DNA of 43,409 nt, from IMG/VR virus record IMGVR_UViG_3300028840_005471, positions 1 through 43,409 of that record; one strand, 5' to 3'. Below, in pieces: positions 32,328 through 39,204 of this stretch. This DNA is from a virus. Every line of letters starts with the position of its first letter. Within the stretch, counting starts at the first letter, position 1. The translations under genes and the position numbers were made by a program. A model generated the notes under the pieces. That model had not been told where the DNA came from and ran no database searches. It saw only the letters and a program-made list of their open reading frames with translations.

Positions 32328-32643
32328 GCACTGGCGCCCCGGGGTGACGACCGCACCCAGCGGCCTGACGTGGCGGCAGCACCGCGCCCGGGAGCAGGCA
32401 GCTATGGGCTCATCCCGGCGGCGGTACCGCAACGGCACCCGCTCGGGTGACCCCCGCATAATCCAGGCCAGGTACGCCAGCGTATGTGCCGAGACAGGCC
32501 GGGAGATAAAGGCAGGTGACAGCTGTGTCTATTACCCGCCGAGCACAGGCCAGGACAAGGGCAAGGTGTACCACCTGGAGAGTGAGCAGGCCACCCGGTA
32601 CAGGATGTGGGCTGACGATGTCAGCCGGGGATATGAGTATTAA
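32320..32643 (+). CDS. Small basic protein with Cys motif
   Basis: The product is 107 residues from ATG 32320. The first 50 residues are basic and disordered. The remainder (ARYASVCAETGREIKAGDSCVYYPP, then KVYH) matches a fold seen in small phage proteins, in which a Cys pair and a final KVYH surround a short zinc-ribbon-like unit. Its likely partner is unknown. It belongs to the translationally linked group 32106-32643. Confidence 0.65.
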   Translation: MPKHWRPGVTTAPSGLTWRQHRAREQAAMGSSRRRYRNGTRSGDPRIIQARYASVCAETGREIKAGDSCVYYPPSTGQDKGKVYHLESEQATRYRMWADDVSRGYEY

Positions 32644-32656
32644 AAAGGAGAGAGAT

Positions 32657-32869
32657 ATGACCAAGCATTATTATGACGTGGATACTACCTATGGGTTTGT
32701 CGAGGTAAATCCTGGGGATATCCAAAAAGATAAGTACGAGTCTTATCACGGCAAGGGCGAGTTGTTATTATCAATCGTCAAGGACTTGCCTGATGAGGAC
32801 ACCCTTCATATCATTATCTCTGAGACAGAAGAGGAGATGATAAAGGACGATGGATACGGACTGTACTGA
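32657..32869 (+). CDS. Small acidic early protein
   Basis: The product is 70 residues from ATG 32657 with AAGGAGA upstream. It mixes strands and helix (YYDVDTTYGFVEVNPGDI, LHIIISETEEEMIKDD) and is acidic. Not recognised. A strong hairpin follows at 32884-32927. Confidence 0.65.
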   Translation: MTKHYYDVDTTYGFVEVNPGDIQKDKYESYHGKGELLLSIVKDLPDEDTLHIIISETEEEMIKDDGYGLY

Positions 32870-32883
32870 CTGGGATAAAAATA

Positions 32884-32927
32884 GCAGGCCCGGGGGCGCA
32901 TCTGTTGGCACTACCCCCGGTGCCTGC
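32884..32927 (+). promoter_or_regulatory. GC-rich intergenic hairpin
   Basis: GCAGGC plus CCGGGGG (32884-32896) pairs with CCCCCGG (32914-32920), a bulged T, and GCCTGC (32922-32927), giving 13 base pairs with a 17-base loop. No T-run follows. It lies between two early genes, directly in front of the repeated TTTTACGCC element. Confidence 0.7.
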
Positions 32928-32930
32928 CGA

Positions 32931-32962
32931 TTTTACGCCAGTGTGTATAGGAGAATATAAAG
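32931..32962 (+). repeat. TTTTACGCC element, copy 2
   Basis: These 32 bases are identical to 33193-33224; with 9 more bases before it (one mismatch) the repeat reaches 41 bp. It ends a dozen bases before the next ATG, so it forms the 5' leader of the gene at 32975. The TGTGTATAGG stretch could serve as an extended -10 box, but no clear -35 is present. Confidence 0.75.
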
Positions 32963-32974
32963 AAGGAGAGAGAT

Positions 32975-33238
32975 ATGATAAGAGTGATAAAGACATTGCG
33001 TCCCGGGAATAGCAAGATGAGCAGCCTCATTGCCACGTGCAGCCGCTGCGGGGAGACCACCCAAGCACACCACCACAACTGGACAGCCGTGGGCGGGATG
33101 TCCTGGGCTATGGACTATATGAGAAATAAGGGCTGGAGCCTGGGGAACAGGCACCTCTGCCCCAAGTGTAATGGTAGTGCGCCGCCTGCCAATTTTACGC
33201 CAGTGTGTATAGGAGAATATAAAGGAGAAATAAAATGA
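32975..33238 (+). CDS. Zinc-finger-type small protein
   Basis: The product is 87 residues from ATG 32975 with AAGGAGA upstream. It has CSRCGETTQAHHHNW and later HLCPKCNG, two C-x2-C pairs and a His run, likely zinc-binding. The last 15 or so codons run through the second TTTTACGCC repeat (33193-33224), so its C-terminus PVCIGEYKGE is coded by the repeat. Its stop overlaps the next ATG (ATGA). Role unknown; nucleic-acid binding is plausible. Confidence 0.7.
   Translation: MIRVIKTLRPGNSKMSSLIATCSRCGETTQAHHHNWTAVGGMSWAMDYMRNKGWSLGNRHLCPKCNGSAPPANFTPVCIGEYKGEIK
33193..33224 (+). repeat. TTTTACGCC element, copy 3 (inside a gene end)
   Basis: This element is identical to 32931-32962. It lies at the 3' end of the zinc-finger gene and directly in front of the ATG at 33235, so it is the leader of the next gene while also coding for the previous one. 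Confidence 0.75.
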
Positions 33239-33543
33239 CAGACGAATACATCCACGTGATTTATCACACGGTAACCAAGCTGAGGGTGGGGATCTTCACC
33301 GAGGTATTTACCCAGAGTGTGGTCACCCTGTTCCCCCTCGACCACGGCAGTGTAGGCACCGAGGATAAAATACTGGACGAGGTAGCCGAGAGCCTGACTA
33401 ACCCTAGCTGGGACGAGGAGGGAAAAGAGTACACCTGGGCTGATGGCCTGGCCACCACCCGGCTGCGGGGCTGGATGCTGATCTCCCCCGCCACCTACGA
33501 ACTACTTAAAGAGTACGGTGTCGGAGACTACAGTGTTGTTTAG
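33235..33543 (+). CDS. Small early protein, unknown
   Basis: The product is 102 residues from ATG 33235 with AAAGGAG upstream. A beta-rich N-terminus (YIHVIYHTVTKLRVGIFTEVF) precedes a helical part and a segment with Trp and charged residues (WDEEGKEYTWADGL). The stop TAG 33541-33543 directly borders the tRNA-like element. Not recognised. Confidence 0.65.
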   Translation: MTDEYIHVIYHTVTKLRVGIFTEVFTQSVVTLFPLDHGSVGTEDKILDEVAESLTNPSWDEEGKEYTWADGLATTRLRGWMLISPATYELLKEYGVGDYSVV

Positions 33544-33609
33544 TGCGGCAGACGGCCTGAAGGCAGGAGCACATCCCGCCTCTCCCCGGTTCGAGTCCGG
33601 GGCCGCACA
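33543..33609 (+). ncRNA. tRNA-like element lacking a normal D-arm
   Basis: The acceptor stem GTGCGGC (33543-33549) pairs perfectly with GCCGCAC (33602-33608). The T-arm is canonical, with stem CCCGG/CCGGG and loop TTCGAGT (33590-33596). The middle is only 35 bases and does not fold into standard D and anticodon arms. It gives one long stem, AGGC-AGGA/TCCC-GCCT with one A-C mismatch (33561-33581), and leaves only 11 bases for a D-arm. Position 33 would not be T, and no CCA follows. It may be a decayed tRNA or a tRNA-like structural RNA. Confidence 0.55.
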
Positions 33610-33648
33610 AATGGGGCACCTCCCTGCCCCTATTACTCTCAACTCTCC

Positions 33649-33684
33649 CCCGGACCAGGGGCCTGAACCCTCCCCTGGTCCGGG
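33649..33684 (+). promoter_or_regulatory. Perfect 13-bp hairpin before a gene start
   Basis: CCCGGACCAGGGG (33649-33661) and CCCCTGGTCCGGG (33672-33684) are perfectly complementary, with a 10-base loop CCTGAACCCT. It ends 10 bases before the AAGGAGG of the next gene and has no T-run. The stretch 33544-33705 otherwise holds only the tRNA-like element. Confidence 0.75.
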
Positions 33685-33705
33685 CGACTTAACAAGGAGG
33701 ACAAG

Positions 33706-33909
33706 ATGAAATTATTTTTTGAGGTTGACTATCCTTACATCGACGAACTGTCAGAGCACGGTGCAGCCACCAACGACATCGAGGACTACTGCGGTGCCAC
33801 TGACCTGCTGTTCCCCCGGCTGGACAACCCGGCAGAAGGGAAGTTTTGTATTGCGATCACAGAAGAGGATGTAGAGATCTTAAAATCAAAGGGATACGAA
33901 GTCACTTAG
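33706..33909 (+). CDS. Small acidic protein
   Basis: The product is 67 residues from ATG 33706 with AAGGAGG upstream. Acidic, with YPYIDELSEHGAATNDIEDYCG and a C-terminal EEDVEILKSKGYEV, likely alpha/beta. The 21 bases around its start (33695-33715) recur exactly at the next gene (33908-33928). Not recognised. Confidence 0.65.
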   Translation: MKLFFEVDYPYIDELSEHGAATNDIEDYCGATDLLFPRLDNPAEGKFCIAITEEDVEILKSKGYEVT

Positions 33910-33918
33910 GAGGACAAG

Positions 33919-34137
33919 ATGAAATTATATTATGTTGAGTACCACGCTTTGGACTACGGTGCCAGCCGCCGCTGGGCCAGTTCTAAAAGAGAGGCTGCCA
34001 AGCTTAGGCGCGAGGCTGTTGAGGAAGGGGCCGACCGGAAATCAGTTTCTATTTCCGAGGCGAATATCAAGATGACCAAGCCCGGTGTCCTGGCTTTCCT
34101 TAATAACTGGGCCACCAGCGGTGAGGAGTCAGGATAA
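33919..34137 (+). CDS. Small basic helical protein
   Basis: The product is 72 residues from ATG 33919. It shares the duplicated translation start of its neighbour (AGGAGGACAAG then ATG and MKL). The middle is a basic helix (SSKREAAKLRREAVEEGADRK). Its TAA overlaps the next ATG (TAATG). Role unknown. Confidence 0.65.
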   Translation: MKLYYVEYHALDYGASRRWASSKREAAKLRREAVEEGADRKSVSISEANIKMTKPGVLAFLNNWATSGEESG

Positions 34138-34319
34138 TGGCAAGAGAAAGAAATAAAACAGGCAGGCCCCGCCTGCCGCAGCACGAGTTCCCCGGGGCAA
34201 AGCAGGTCATTATTAAATGCCTGTCCTGTGAGATGGAGTTCCACGTGTGGCTGCACCTGGAGAAAATGTGGCCCAAGCTGTGTACGTACTGTCATAAGGG
34301 CAGGCTGGTGAGGAAATGA
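34137..34319 (+). CDS. Small zinc-ribbon protein
   Basis: The product is 60 residues from ATG 34137. It has a basic N-terminus and CLSC (about residues 29-32) with CTYC (about 49-52), a compact C-x2-C/C-x2-C zinc ribbon. Its stop overlaps an ATGATG, but the better start of the next gene lies further on. DNA or RNA binding is a reasonable guess. Confidence 0.7.
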   Translation: MARERNKTGRPRLPQHEFPGAKQVIIKCLSCEMEFHVWLHLEKMWPKLCTYCHKGRLVRK

Positions 34320-34387
34320 TGGCGCATATAATGACAGTCAACTGGGGGCAGCACCGGGACGGTATGCCCTACCTTAAGGAGGTGACA

Positions 34388-34777
34388 ATGAGAGAGAGAA
34401 TAGATCTCACCAAGCTGGATCCCCACGCCAGCCTGCTCGACGCGCTGCTGCTGTCCATTGCCAAGTGGAAATGGAAGGTGCTGTGCAGGGGGGATAAGGA
34501 AAAAGAGGCGTTATCAGGATTGTATATTCCCGAACTCCGGACGCTGTGGTATCAGTGCGGGCTATGTCACAGGTATGGTTATGCTTGTCCTGACCACAAA
34601 GAGAATTGTATGGACTGCCCGGTGGCGCAGAAGGACAATGCTTGCTGGCATATTGACTCCATCTGGTCACGCTGGAACTGTGCTAAATCCCCCCGGGAGC
34701 GGCATATGTTCGCCCAACTTATGCTATCATTGTTACGACAAATATATAACCAGGAGGTAGACAAATGCTCTACGTAA
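34388..34777 (+). CDS. Cys/His-rich early protein
   Basis: The product is 129 residues. I choose ATG 34388 because AAGGAGGTGA, a perfect complement of the 16S rRNA end, precedes it; an in-frame ATG at 34316 would add 24 residues but lacks such a site. It contains CGLCHRYGYACPDHKENCMDC, then CWH and WNC: about eight Cys and several His in 50 residues, likely two zinc sites. Function unknown. Confidence 0.7.
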   Translation: MRERIDLTKLDPHASLLDALLLSIAKWKWKVLCRGDKEKEALSGLYIPELRTLWYQCGLCHRYGYACPDHKENCMDCPVAQKDNACWHIDSIWSRWNCAKSPRERHMFAQLMLSLLRQIYNQEVDKCST

Positions 34778-34977
34778 GAAAATACATATGGGAGTCGCTG
34801 GACCTGACCGGGTACGTGCGACGGCACGATATCGCAGGCTATGCCTCTCTGGTGATGGACACCGGACAGAGAATAATATGGCAGTCGCTGCCATACGAGA
34901 CAGAAGAGGAGGCAGCCCAGGATCTCAAGCAATACATCCGCAGTGTTGAGGAGGAACGTCATGCTGGAGAAGGGTGA
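34765..34977 (+). CDS. Small early protein
   Basis: The product is 70 residues from ATG 34765 with AGGAGG upstream, overlapping the previous gene by 13 bases. Beta-rich N-terminus and acidic helix end (YETEEEAAQDLKQYIRSVEEER). The Glu codons near its end double as the ribosome site of the next gene. Not recognised. Confidence 0.65.
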   Translation: MLYVRKYIWESLDLTGYVRRHDIAGYASLVMDTGQRIIWQSLPYETEEEAAQDLKQYIRSVEEERHAGEG

Positions 34978-35140
34978 GATGGTGGAGTGTCCCCTATGCG
35001 AGAGCCTGGTGGATGACTGCTACGACGGCGAGTACCACGAGTACCTGTGCAGCCGCTGCGGCTGTGAGTTTATAGTATCACCTGAGAAGGAGGATGAGGA
35101 TGACAGACAAAGAGAAGACGGCACTGACCAAGCTGTATGA
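34961..35140 (+). CDS. Zinc-ribbon protein with acidic tail
   Basis: The product is 59 residues from ATG 34961, with GAGGAGG upstream. CPLC (about residues 10-13) and CSRCGCEF (about 31-38) make a zinc ribbon like those of small transcription-type factors. The tail is acidic (EKEDEDDRQRED). It overlaps both neighbours. Longer starts upstream lack a ribosome site. Role unknown. Confidence 0.7.
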   Translation: MLEKGEMVECPLCESLVDDCYDGEYHEYLCSRCGCEFIVSPEKEDEDDRQREDGTDQAV

Positions 35141-35297
35141 CCTGGCGCTGCGGGCCCGGAAGAATGTGATCAGCAATACCAGTATGAACAGGAGAATAAA
35201 GATGGCAGAGCACGACCTCAACCTGATAGCCCAGGCCCTGTCTATGCTGATGATGATCGAAGGGGCGAAGGAGGATCAAGATGCAGGGAAAAATTGA
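35100..35297 (+). CDS. Small helical protein
   Basis: The product is 65 residues from ATG 35100, 6 bases behind AAGGAGG; ATG 35094 is adjacent to that site and less likely. Entirely helical, with basic and Met-rich segments (LYDLALRARKNVI, ALSMLMMIEG). Not recognised. Confidence 0.65.
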   Translation: MTDKEKTALTKLYDLALRARKNVISNTSMNRRIKMAEHDLNLIAQALSMLMMIEGAKEDQDAGKN

Positions 35298-35532
35298 TGT
35301 CAACGGTGGGCTGCTCCTGTCCCGGCGAGGAGTGGAGCGGCCAGTGTACTGCCCCCGCTCTCCGCAGCCCAAGCCCTGCTGCCACCACTGCGCCCTGTTC
35401 GGTGAGCCTGAGTATAAGAACGCGGCGGTGGCCGACCTGGAGATATGTGAGAAAACTCTCCACCTCACCCAGTTTAAGGACGAGCGGGCGATGGGTGAAG
35501 ATAAAGAGGAAAAGCCAAGGCTGATAAAATGA
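35281..35532 (+). CDS. Cys-containing small protein
   Basis: The product is 83 residues from ATG 35281, with AAGGAGG upstream, overlapping the previous gene by 17 bases. It holds VYCPRSPQPKPCCHHCALFG and later EIC, a possible zinc cluster. The C-terminus is charged. Role unknown. Confidence 0.65.
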   Translation: MQGKIDVNGGLLLSRRGVERPVYCPRSPQPKPCCHHCALFGEPEYKNAAVADLEICEKTLHLTQFKDERAMGEDKEEKPRLIK

Positions 35533-35569
35533 TAATAAAATTATTAAAATAAAATCTTAGGAGAAACAA

Positions 35570-35845
35570 ATGAAACCAACAAGAGAAGAGATGAAACAAC
35601 AATTTCAAGGTCAACTTGAAAGGTACAAACAGAAAACTGAAGAGATCAAAGAGATGCTGATGATCATCAATGATGCGTCCATTACTGATGACGATGCCCT
35701 CGGCAAGGTGGCGGCGCTTGGGATGAGGTCCATTTTGTCCTCTTCAAACGACAAAGCTAAGCTGGCTCTTATTGAAATGTTTGCTATGAAAGCTGGCGGT
35801 AAGAGCGACAAAGAGATTGAAGATAGGATCGAGGATATTTTATAA
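35570..35845 (+). CDS. Small helical protein before the helicase
   Basis: The product is 91 residues from ATG 35570 with TAGGAGA upstream. It is helical (EEMKQQFQGQLERYKQKTEE, KLALIEMFAMKAGGKSDKEIED). It is separated by one base from the SNF2-type helicase gene, so it may be co-translated with it. Not recognised. Confidence 0.65.
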   Translation: MKPTREEMKQQFQGQLERYKQKTEEIKEMLMIINDASITDDDALGKVAALGMRSILSSSNDKAKLALIEMFAMKAGGKSDKEIEDRIEDIL

Positions 35846-35846
35846 A

Positions 35847-37478
35847 ATGATCCGTAACCACCGCATCTATCTCACCGTGCCTTACGCCCAGAAGGACCTG
35901 GCGAAGGACCTGACCGGGGCTCAGTGGCACCAGACAGATAAGCAGTGGTCCTGGCCTGTGGTCATCGGGCGCGTGGTGATGGCCACCTTCCCCTGGTGCC
36001 GGGCCAAGCTGGGGCCAGCCCTCGAGGAGTACCAGCAGGCGCGTCTGAAGGCTGCCTACGGTATGCAAAAGCTGAGGGATGACCTCAAGGACAGCAGCCA
36101 GTTCAATTTAGATGCTGCTCTGAGCGACGTAGAGGTACCTGAGAGCGGTTTTCTCCTGGCTCCCTATACCCATCAACTAAAAATGCTAAAGTGTGGGCTT
36201 AAATACCCCCTCTGGGCGTTCTTTGCTGAGATGGGTACAGGCAAAACCAAAGTTATTATCGATCTACTCAGGATAAAGTCCACATTTCCTGCCCTCATCA
36301 TCTGTCCCAAGAGTGTGATGTACAGCTGGGGCAAAGAGATAGAGAAGAACAGCCGCCTGGGATACCGGATCATCAAGGGGACGGCAGCCAAGAGGCTCAA
36401 GCTGCTGGCCGAGGTGATCGAGGGGGGGTTGATAGCTATCATCAATTATGAGGGCGTGGTGGCCACCAAAGATTATGGGTGCTGGGACAGGTTTGTCCAC
36501 GTGACCCTGGATGAGAGCAGCCGGATCAAAAATCACAAGGCAAAATGTACAAAAATAATAACAAAACTTTTTACGAAATGCCCCAATAAATATATCCTGT
36601 CCGGTACGCCTATCACCCAGGGTCCCCGGGATATATACGCCCAGATGGCGTTCCTGTCCCCTGACTTCCTTGGCTTTGGCTCGTTCTACGCCTTCCGCAA
36701 TACCTATTGTAATATGGGCGGCTATGGCGGGTATGAGATCGTCAGCTATAAAAACCTCGATGACCTCAAAACAAATATCTCCCGGCATAGTATCACCTTA
36801 AAGAAGGAAGACGTGCTGGACCTGCCCGAAAAGACTTACCACGTGCGCCAGCTTGATATGTCCCCCGAGATCGAGCGGCAGTATAAGAGTATGAAGAAAG
36901 ATTTAATAGTGGAAATCTCCCAGGACGAGACGCTGACTGCCCCCATTATCCTGACAAAGATACTCCGGCTGCAACAGATCCTGGCCGGGGGGTTTGTCGA
37001 ACCCAAAAAAAATCCTAAGCTGCTGGCTCTGGAAGAGACCCTCAAGGAGATCATCGACAGCGGTAAGCAGGCTGTGGTCTGGACCCGGTTCAAGCGCAGC
37101 TATGAGATCGTGGCTGACCTGTGCCAGCGTAAGGAATATTCTTACAGCAGTGTGACCGGGGACACCAAGGACAGCGGTCCTGAGATCGAACGGTTCCAGG
37201 CCGCTCAGGCCAAGGTCATTATCTGCCAGGTCACTGCCGGGGGGTTTGGGATCACCCTGACCGCCAGCAACGTGGCCATCTATTATGAGAACGACTTCTC
37301 ACTGGAGAAGAGAAAGCAGTCAGAGGACCGGATCCACCGGGTGGGCCAGGACCTCACCTGCAATTACATAGACCTGGTGTACCGGGACACTATCGATGAG
37401 ACAGTGCTAGCTGCCATCGGTGCCAAGCAGGACATAAGCTTGCGGCTCGTTGAGAGTTTCAAGCGAGGAGAGTATTGA
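35847..37478 (+). CDS. SNF2-type superfamily 2 helicase/translocase
   Basis: The product is 543 residues from ATG 35847, one base after the previous stop; an in-frame TTG at 35817 is unlikely. The N-terminus (residues 1-60) resembles the small HARP-like module found in some SNF2 helicases. Motifs are clear: I (Walker A) AEMGTGKTK (127-135), II LDESSRIKNH (221-230), III SGTP (252-255), IV-V region VVWTRFKRS, QVTAGGFGITLTAS, and VI QSEDRIHRVGQ (491-501). It would use ATP to translocate on duplex or forked DNA, perhaps remodelling replication forks or displacing host proteins. It overlaps the next start. Confidence 0.88.
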   Translation: MIRNHRIYLTVPYAQKDLAKDLTGAQWHQTDKQWSWPVVIGRVVMATFPWCRAKLGPALEEYQQARLKAAYGMQKLRDDLKDSSQFNLDAALSDVEVPESGFLLAPYTHQLKMLKCGLKYPLWAFFAEMGTGKTKVIIDLLRIKSTFPALIICPKSVMYSWGKEIEKNSRLGYRIIKGTAAKRLKLLAEVIEGGLIAIINYEGVVATKDYGCWDRFVHVTLDESSRIKNHKAKCTKIITKLFTKCPNKYILSGTPITQGPRDIYAQMAFLSPDFLGFGSFYAFRNTYCNMGGYGGYEIVSYKNLDDLKTNISRHSITLKKEDVLDLPEKTYHVRQLDMSPEIERQYKSMKKDLIVEISQDETLTAPIILTKILRLQQILAGGFVEPKKNPKLLALEETLKEIIDSGKQAVVWTRFKRSYEIVADLCQRKEYSYSSVTGDTKDSGPEIERFQAAQAKVIICQVTAGGFGITLTASNVAIYYENDFSLEKRKQSEDRIHRVGQDLTCNYIDLVYRDTIDETVLAAIGAKQDISLRLVESFKRGEY

Positions 37479-37675
37479 TGTGGCAACCCAGTGAAGGATT
37501 AGAGAAGACGGTCATCAAGTACTGGGAGGACCTGGCGAAGAACGATCCCGAGCGGTACGAGCGTGAGAAGAACGAACTGCTGTACCCGAAGAGAAAAATA
37601 AATATAGGGCTCAGTGTGGTCGGTACCATATGGCTGCTGCTCACCCTGCTGGCCCTGGTGATAGGAGGTAACTGA
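37478..37675 (+). CDS. Small membrane protein
   Basis: The product is 65 residues from ATG 37478, which overlaps the helicase stop (TGATG), with GAGGAG upstream. A soluble charged first half precedes a single membrane helix (INIGLSVVGTIWLLLTLLALVIGG). It may anchor early phage proteins to the membrane. Role unknown. Confidence 0.65.
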   Translation: MWQPSEGLEKTVIKYWEDLAKNDPERYEREKNELLYPKRKINIGLSVVGTIWLLLTLLALVIGGN

Positions 37676-38058
37676 TGAGAGAAATAAAGTTTAGAGCGTG
37701 GGATGAGCAACATAAAGAAATGCATTATAACTTTGAGTGGATTAGTAGCGGTATTAGCGGGAATGATTGGATAGTATTTCGGTCTAATAGACAGAAATTA
37801 TCTAATGAGTCACCCCCTTTTGAAAACCCATATTTTAGACAGCAATTTAAAATTATGCAATACACCGGGCTGAAGGATAAGAGCGGTAGGGAGATATATG
37901 AGGGGGATATTATGGGTCGTTTTGTTGTTAAATATATTATAAATAATGCTCAATTTAAATTAATGGCAAAAGATGCTGAGTTCGATTTGGACTACGGACA
38001 TGATCATTTCGAAGTAATCGGCAATATATACGAAAACCCGGGGCTGCTGGATGGCTAA
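37675..38058 (+). CDS. YopX-family phage protein
   Basis: The product is 127 residues from ATG 37675 with AGGAGG upstream. The start MREIKFRAWDEQHKEMHYN and the core QYTGLKDKSGREIYEGDIM, then FEVIGNIYENPGLL are the family signature. The function of the family is not known. The gene is markedly AT-rich against its neighbours, a sign of recent transfer. It overlaps the next gene by 8 bases. Confidence 0.85.
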   Translation: MREIKFRAWDEQHKEMHYNFEWISSGISGNDWIVFRSNRQKLSNESPPFENPYFRQQFKIMQYTGLKDKSGREIYEGDIMGRFVVKYIINNAQFKLMAKDAEFDLDYGHDHFEVIGNIYENPGLLDG

Positions 38059-38266
38059 AGACGGACCGCTGACAGCCCTCGAGTTACCCAACATAAAGCA
38101 CCTGCGTACCCTGTGGGAACAGAAAAAAAAACGGTGGGTGTACGGTAAGGTAGAACTGGTGGAAAAAAAGTGGCTCATTTACTATGACCCCGACTTTGTG
38201 TATGATATACTTAATCTGCTTAGTCGGAAGATAGATGAGATAGAAAATCTTAGGAGTAAGCAATGA
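38051..38266 (+). CDS. Small basic protein
   Basis: The product is 71 residues from ATG 38051. A basic middle (WEQKKKRWVYGKVELVEKKW) precedes a helical acidic end. It overlaps both neighbours. Not recognised. Confidence 0.65.
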   Translation: MAKDGPLTALELPNIKHLRTLWEQKKKRWVYGKVELVEKKWLIYYDPDFVYDILNLLSRKIDEIENLRSKQ

Positions 38267-38721
38267 CAGAGTTTACCGCACAAGGCAAAGCTAAAGAATT
38301 ACTTTTAAAGCTGCGCCTCAAAGCCAGGTACGAGGCCCACCTTAAGGACCTCAACAAAAATATCGGTATTGAGATCGGGCAGCTACACGACGCTATGGTC
38401 GACGAGGGCCTGGACAGCATCGAGATCGACGGCATCAAGTTCGCCCCCCAGGAGGAGACCACCTTCGCCCTGAACAAAGATGTCACGGACGCTGGCAAGT
38501 GGGATGACTGCCCCGAGTTCCTGGCCTGGCTCGAGGAGACAAAGAACAGCGGGGTGATCAAGACTATCAAAACCGTACATCCTCAGACCAGGACTAAGCT
38601 TATCAAAGAGCACGTAGAGAAAGGTGGCGAGTTGCCCCCTTTCATCAAAGAAAACGTGTGGGGCAGTGTCAAGTATAACAAATCGGCTGTAGCGAGGCTG
38701 GTAGAAAGTGACCGCGCTTGA
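38263..38721 (+). CDS. Early protein with coiled-coil start
   Basis: The product is 152 residues from ATG 38263 with TAGGAG upstream. The N-terminal 50 residues are a charged helix (AKELLLKLRLKARYEAHLKDL). The rest is alpha/beta with EIDGIKFAPQEETTFAL and a C-terminal PPFIKENVWGSVKYNK. Proteins of this layout often accompany phage recombination or single-strand-binding genes, but no specific family is confirmed here. It overlaps the following gene by 14 bases. Confidence 0.6.
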   Translation: MTEFTAQGKAKELLLKLRLKARYEAHLKDLNKNIGIEIGQLHDAMVDEGLDSIEIDGIKFAPQEETTFALNKDVTDAGKWDDCPEFLAWLEETKNSGVIKTIKTVHPQTRTKLIKEHVEKGGELPPFIKENVWGSVKYNKSAVARLVESDRA

Positions 38722-38875
38722 GGTTATCTCTTTACTATTCCTTGTGTTGGCTGTAGTCTGGGCGGCAATGGCTGCCCGGGACCTGCGCAAAGGTAGCCGC
38801 ATCGCACGGTGGTTGCGGTTGCCTTTCCAGCGCAGGATGTTTATATTAAGATCGCGGAGGGATAAGAAGAAATGA
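38708..38875 (+). CDS. Small membrane protein with basic tail
   Basis: The product is 55 residues from GTG 38708, with GAGG 9 bases upstream. An N-terminal apolar helix (ISLLFLVLAVVWAAMAA, residues 7-23) precedes a strongly basic tail (RKGSRIARWLRL and RSRRDKKK). The gene overlaps the previous one by 14 bases and the next by 4 (ATGA), leaving no gap, which supports it. Function unknown. Confidence 0.6.
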   Translation: MTALEVISLLFLVLAVVWAAMAARDLRKGSRIARWLRLPFQRRMFILRSRRDKKK

Positions 38876-39204
38876 CAGAGGCTAATATCAAAGCCAGCAT
38901 AAAACGCTACCTCGACAAGTACGAGTGTATGCACTTTGTGTACAACCCCTTTATGGGAGGATGCGCCGGGATCCCTGACCGGGTGGTCCTGGCCCCCGGG
39001 TACCCCTCCATCTGGCTGGAGGTCAAGCGGGAGGGCAAAGAGCCCACTACCCTGCAAAAGCTGCGGATCAGCCAGATCATAGCCGCTGGTCATATGGCCA
39101 CTGTTGTCCGCAGCAAGGAAGATGTTAAGCAGTTCTTCGAATTGCATAACATAAAATTATCCAAGAAAGGAGAAACCAATGGACCAAGAAACCAAAAAAA
39201 ATGA
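38872..39204 (+). CDS. VRR-NUC domain nuclease
   Basis: The product is 110 residues from ATG 38872 (ATGA overlap). The PD-(D/E)XK fold of the VRR-NUC type is visible: Glu in the first helix, GCAGIPDRVVL (IPD, catalytic Asp near 35), WLEVKREG (the E-x-K pair near residues 49-51) and LQKLRISQIIAAGH. It should be a stand-alone structure-specific nuclease, typical of phage replication modules. It lies between a membrane protein and the probable ssDNA-binding protein, overlapping the latter by 26 bases. Confidence 0.88.
   Translation: MTEANIKASIKRYLDKYECMHFVYNPFMGGCAGIPDRVVLAPGYPSIWLEVKREGKEPTTLQKLRISQIIAAGHMATVVRSKEDVKQFFELHNIKLSKKGETNGPRNQKK

Noticed and set aside
33543-33609. Phage attachment site (attP) made from a tRNA 3' end
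   Set aside because: Both acceptor arms are present rather than only the 3' half, and no integrase or excisionase gene is visible.
33518-33709. 63-residue open frame covering the tRNA-like element and hairpin
   Set aside because: It has no proper ribosome site, starts inside the previous gene, and its sequence (Pro/Gly/Ser/Ala-rich) is just the reading of the two structured RNA elements.
34316-34387. Longer start of the Cys/His-rich gene at 34316
   Set aside because: The ATG at 34388 has a perfect AAGGAGGTGA ribosome site; the upstream one depends on overlap with the previous stop only.
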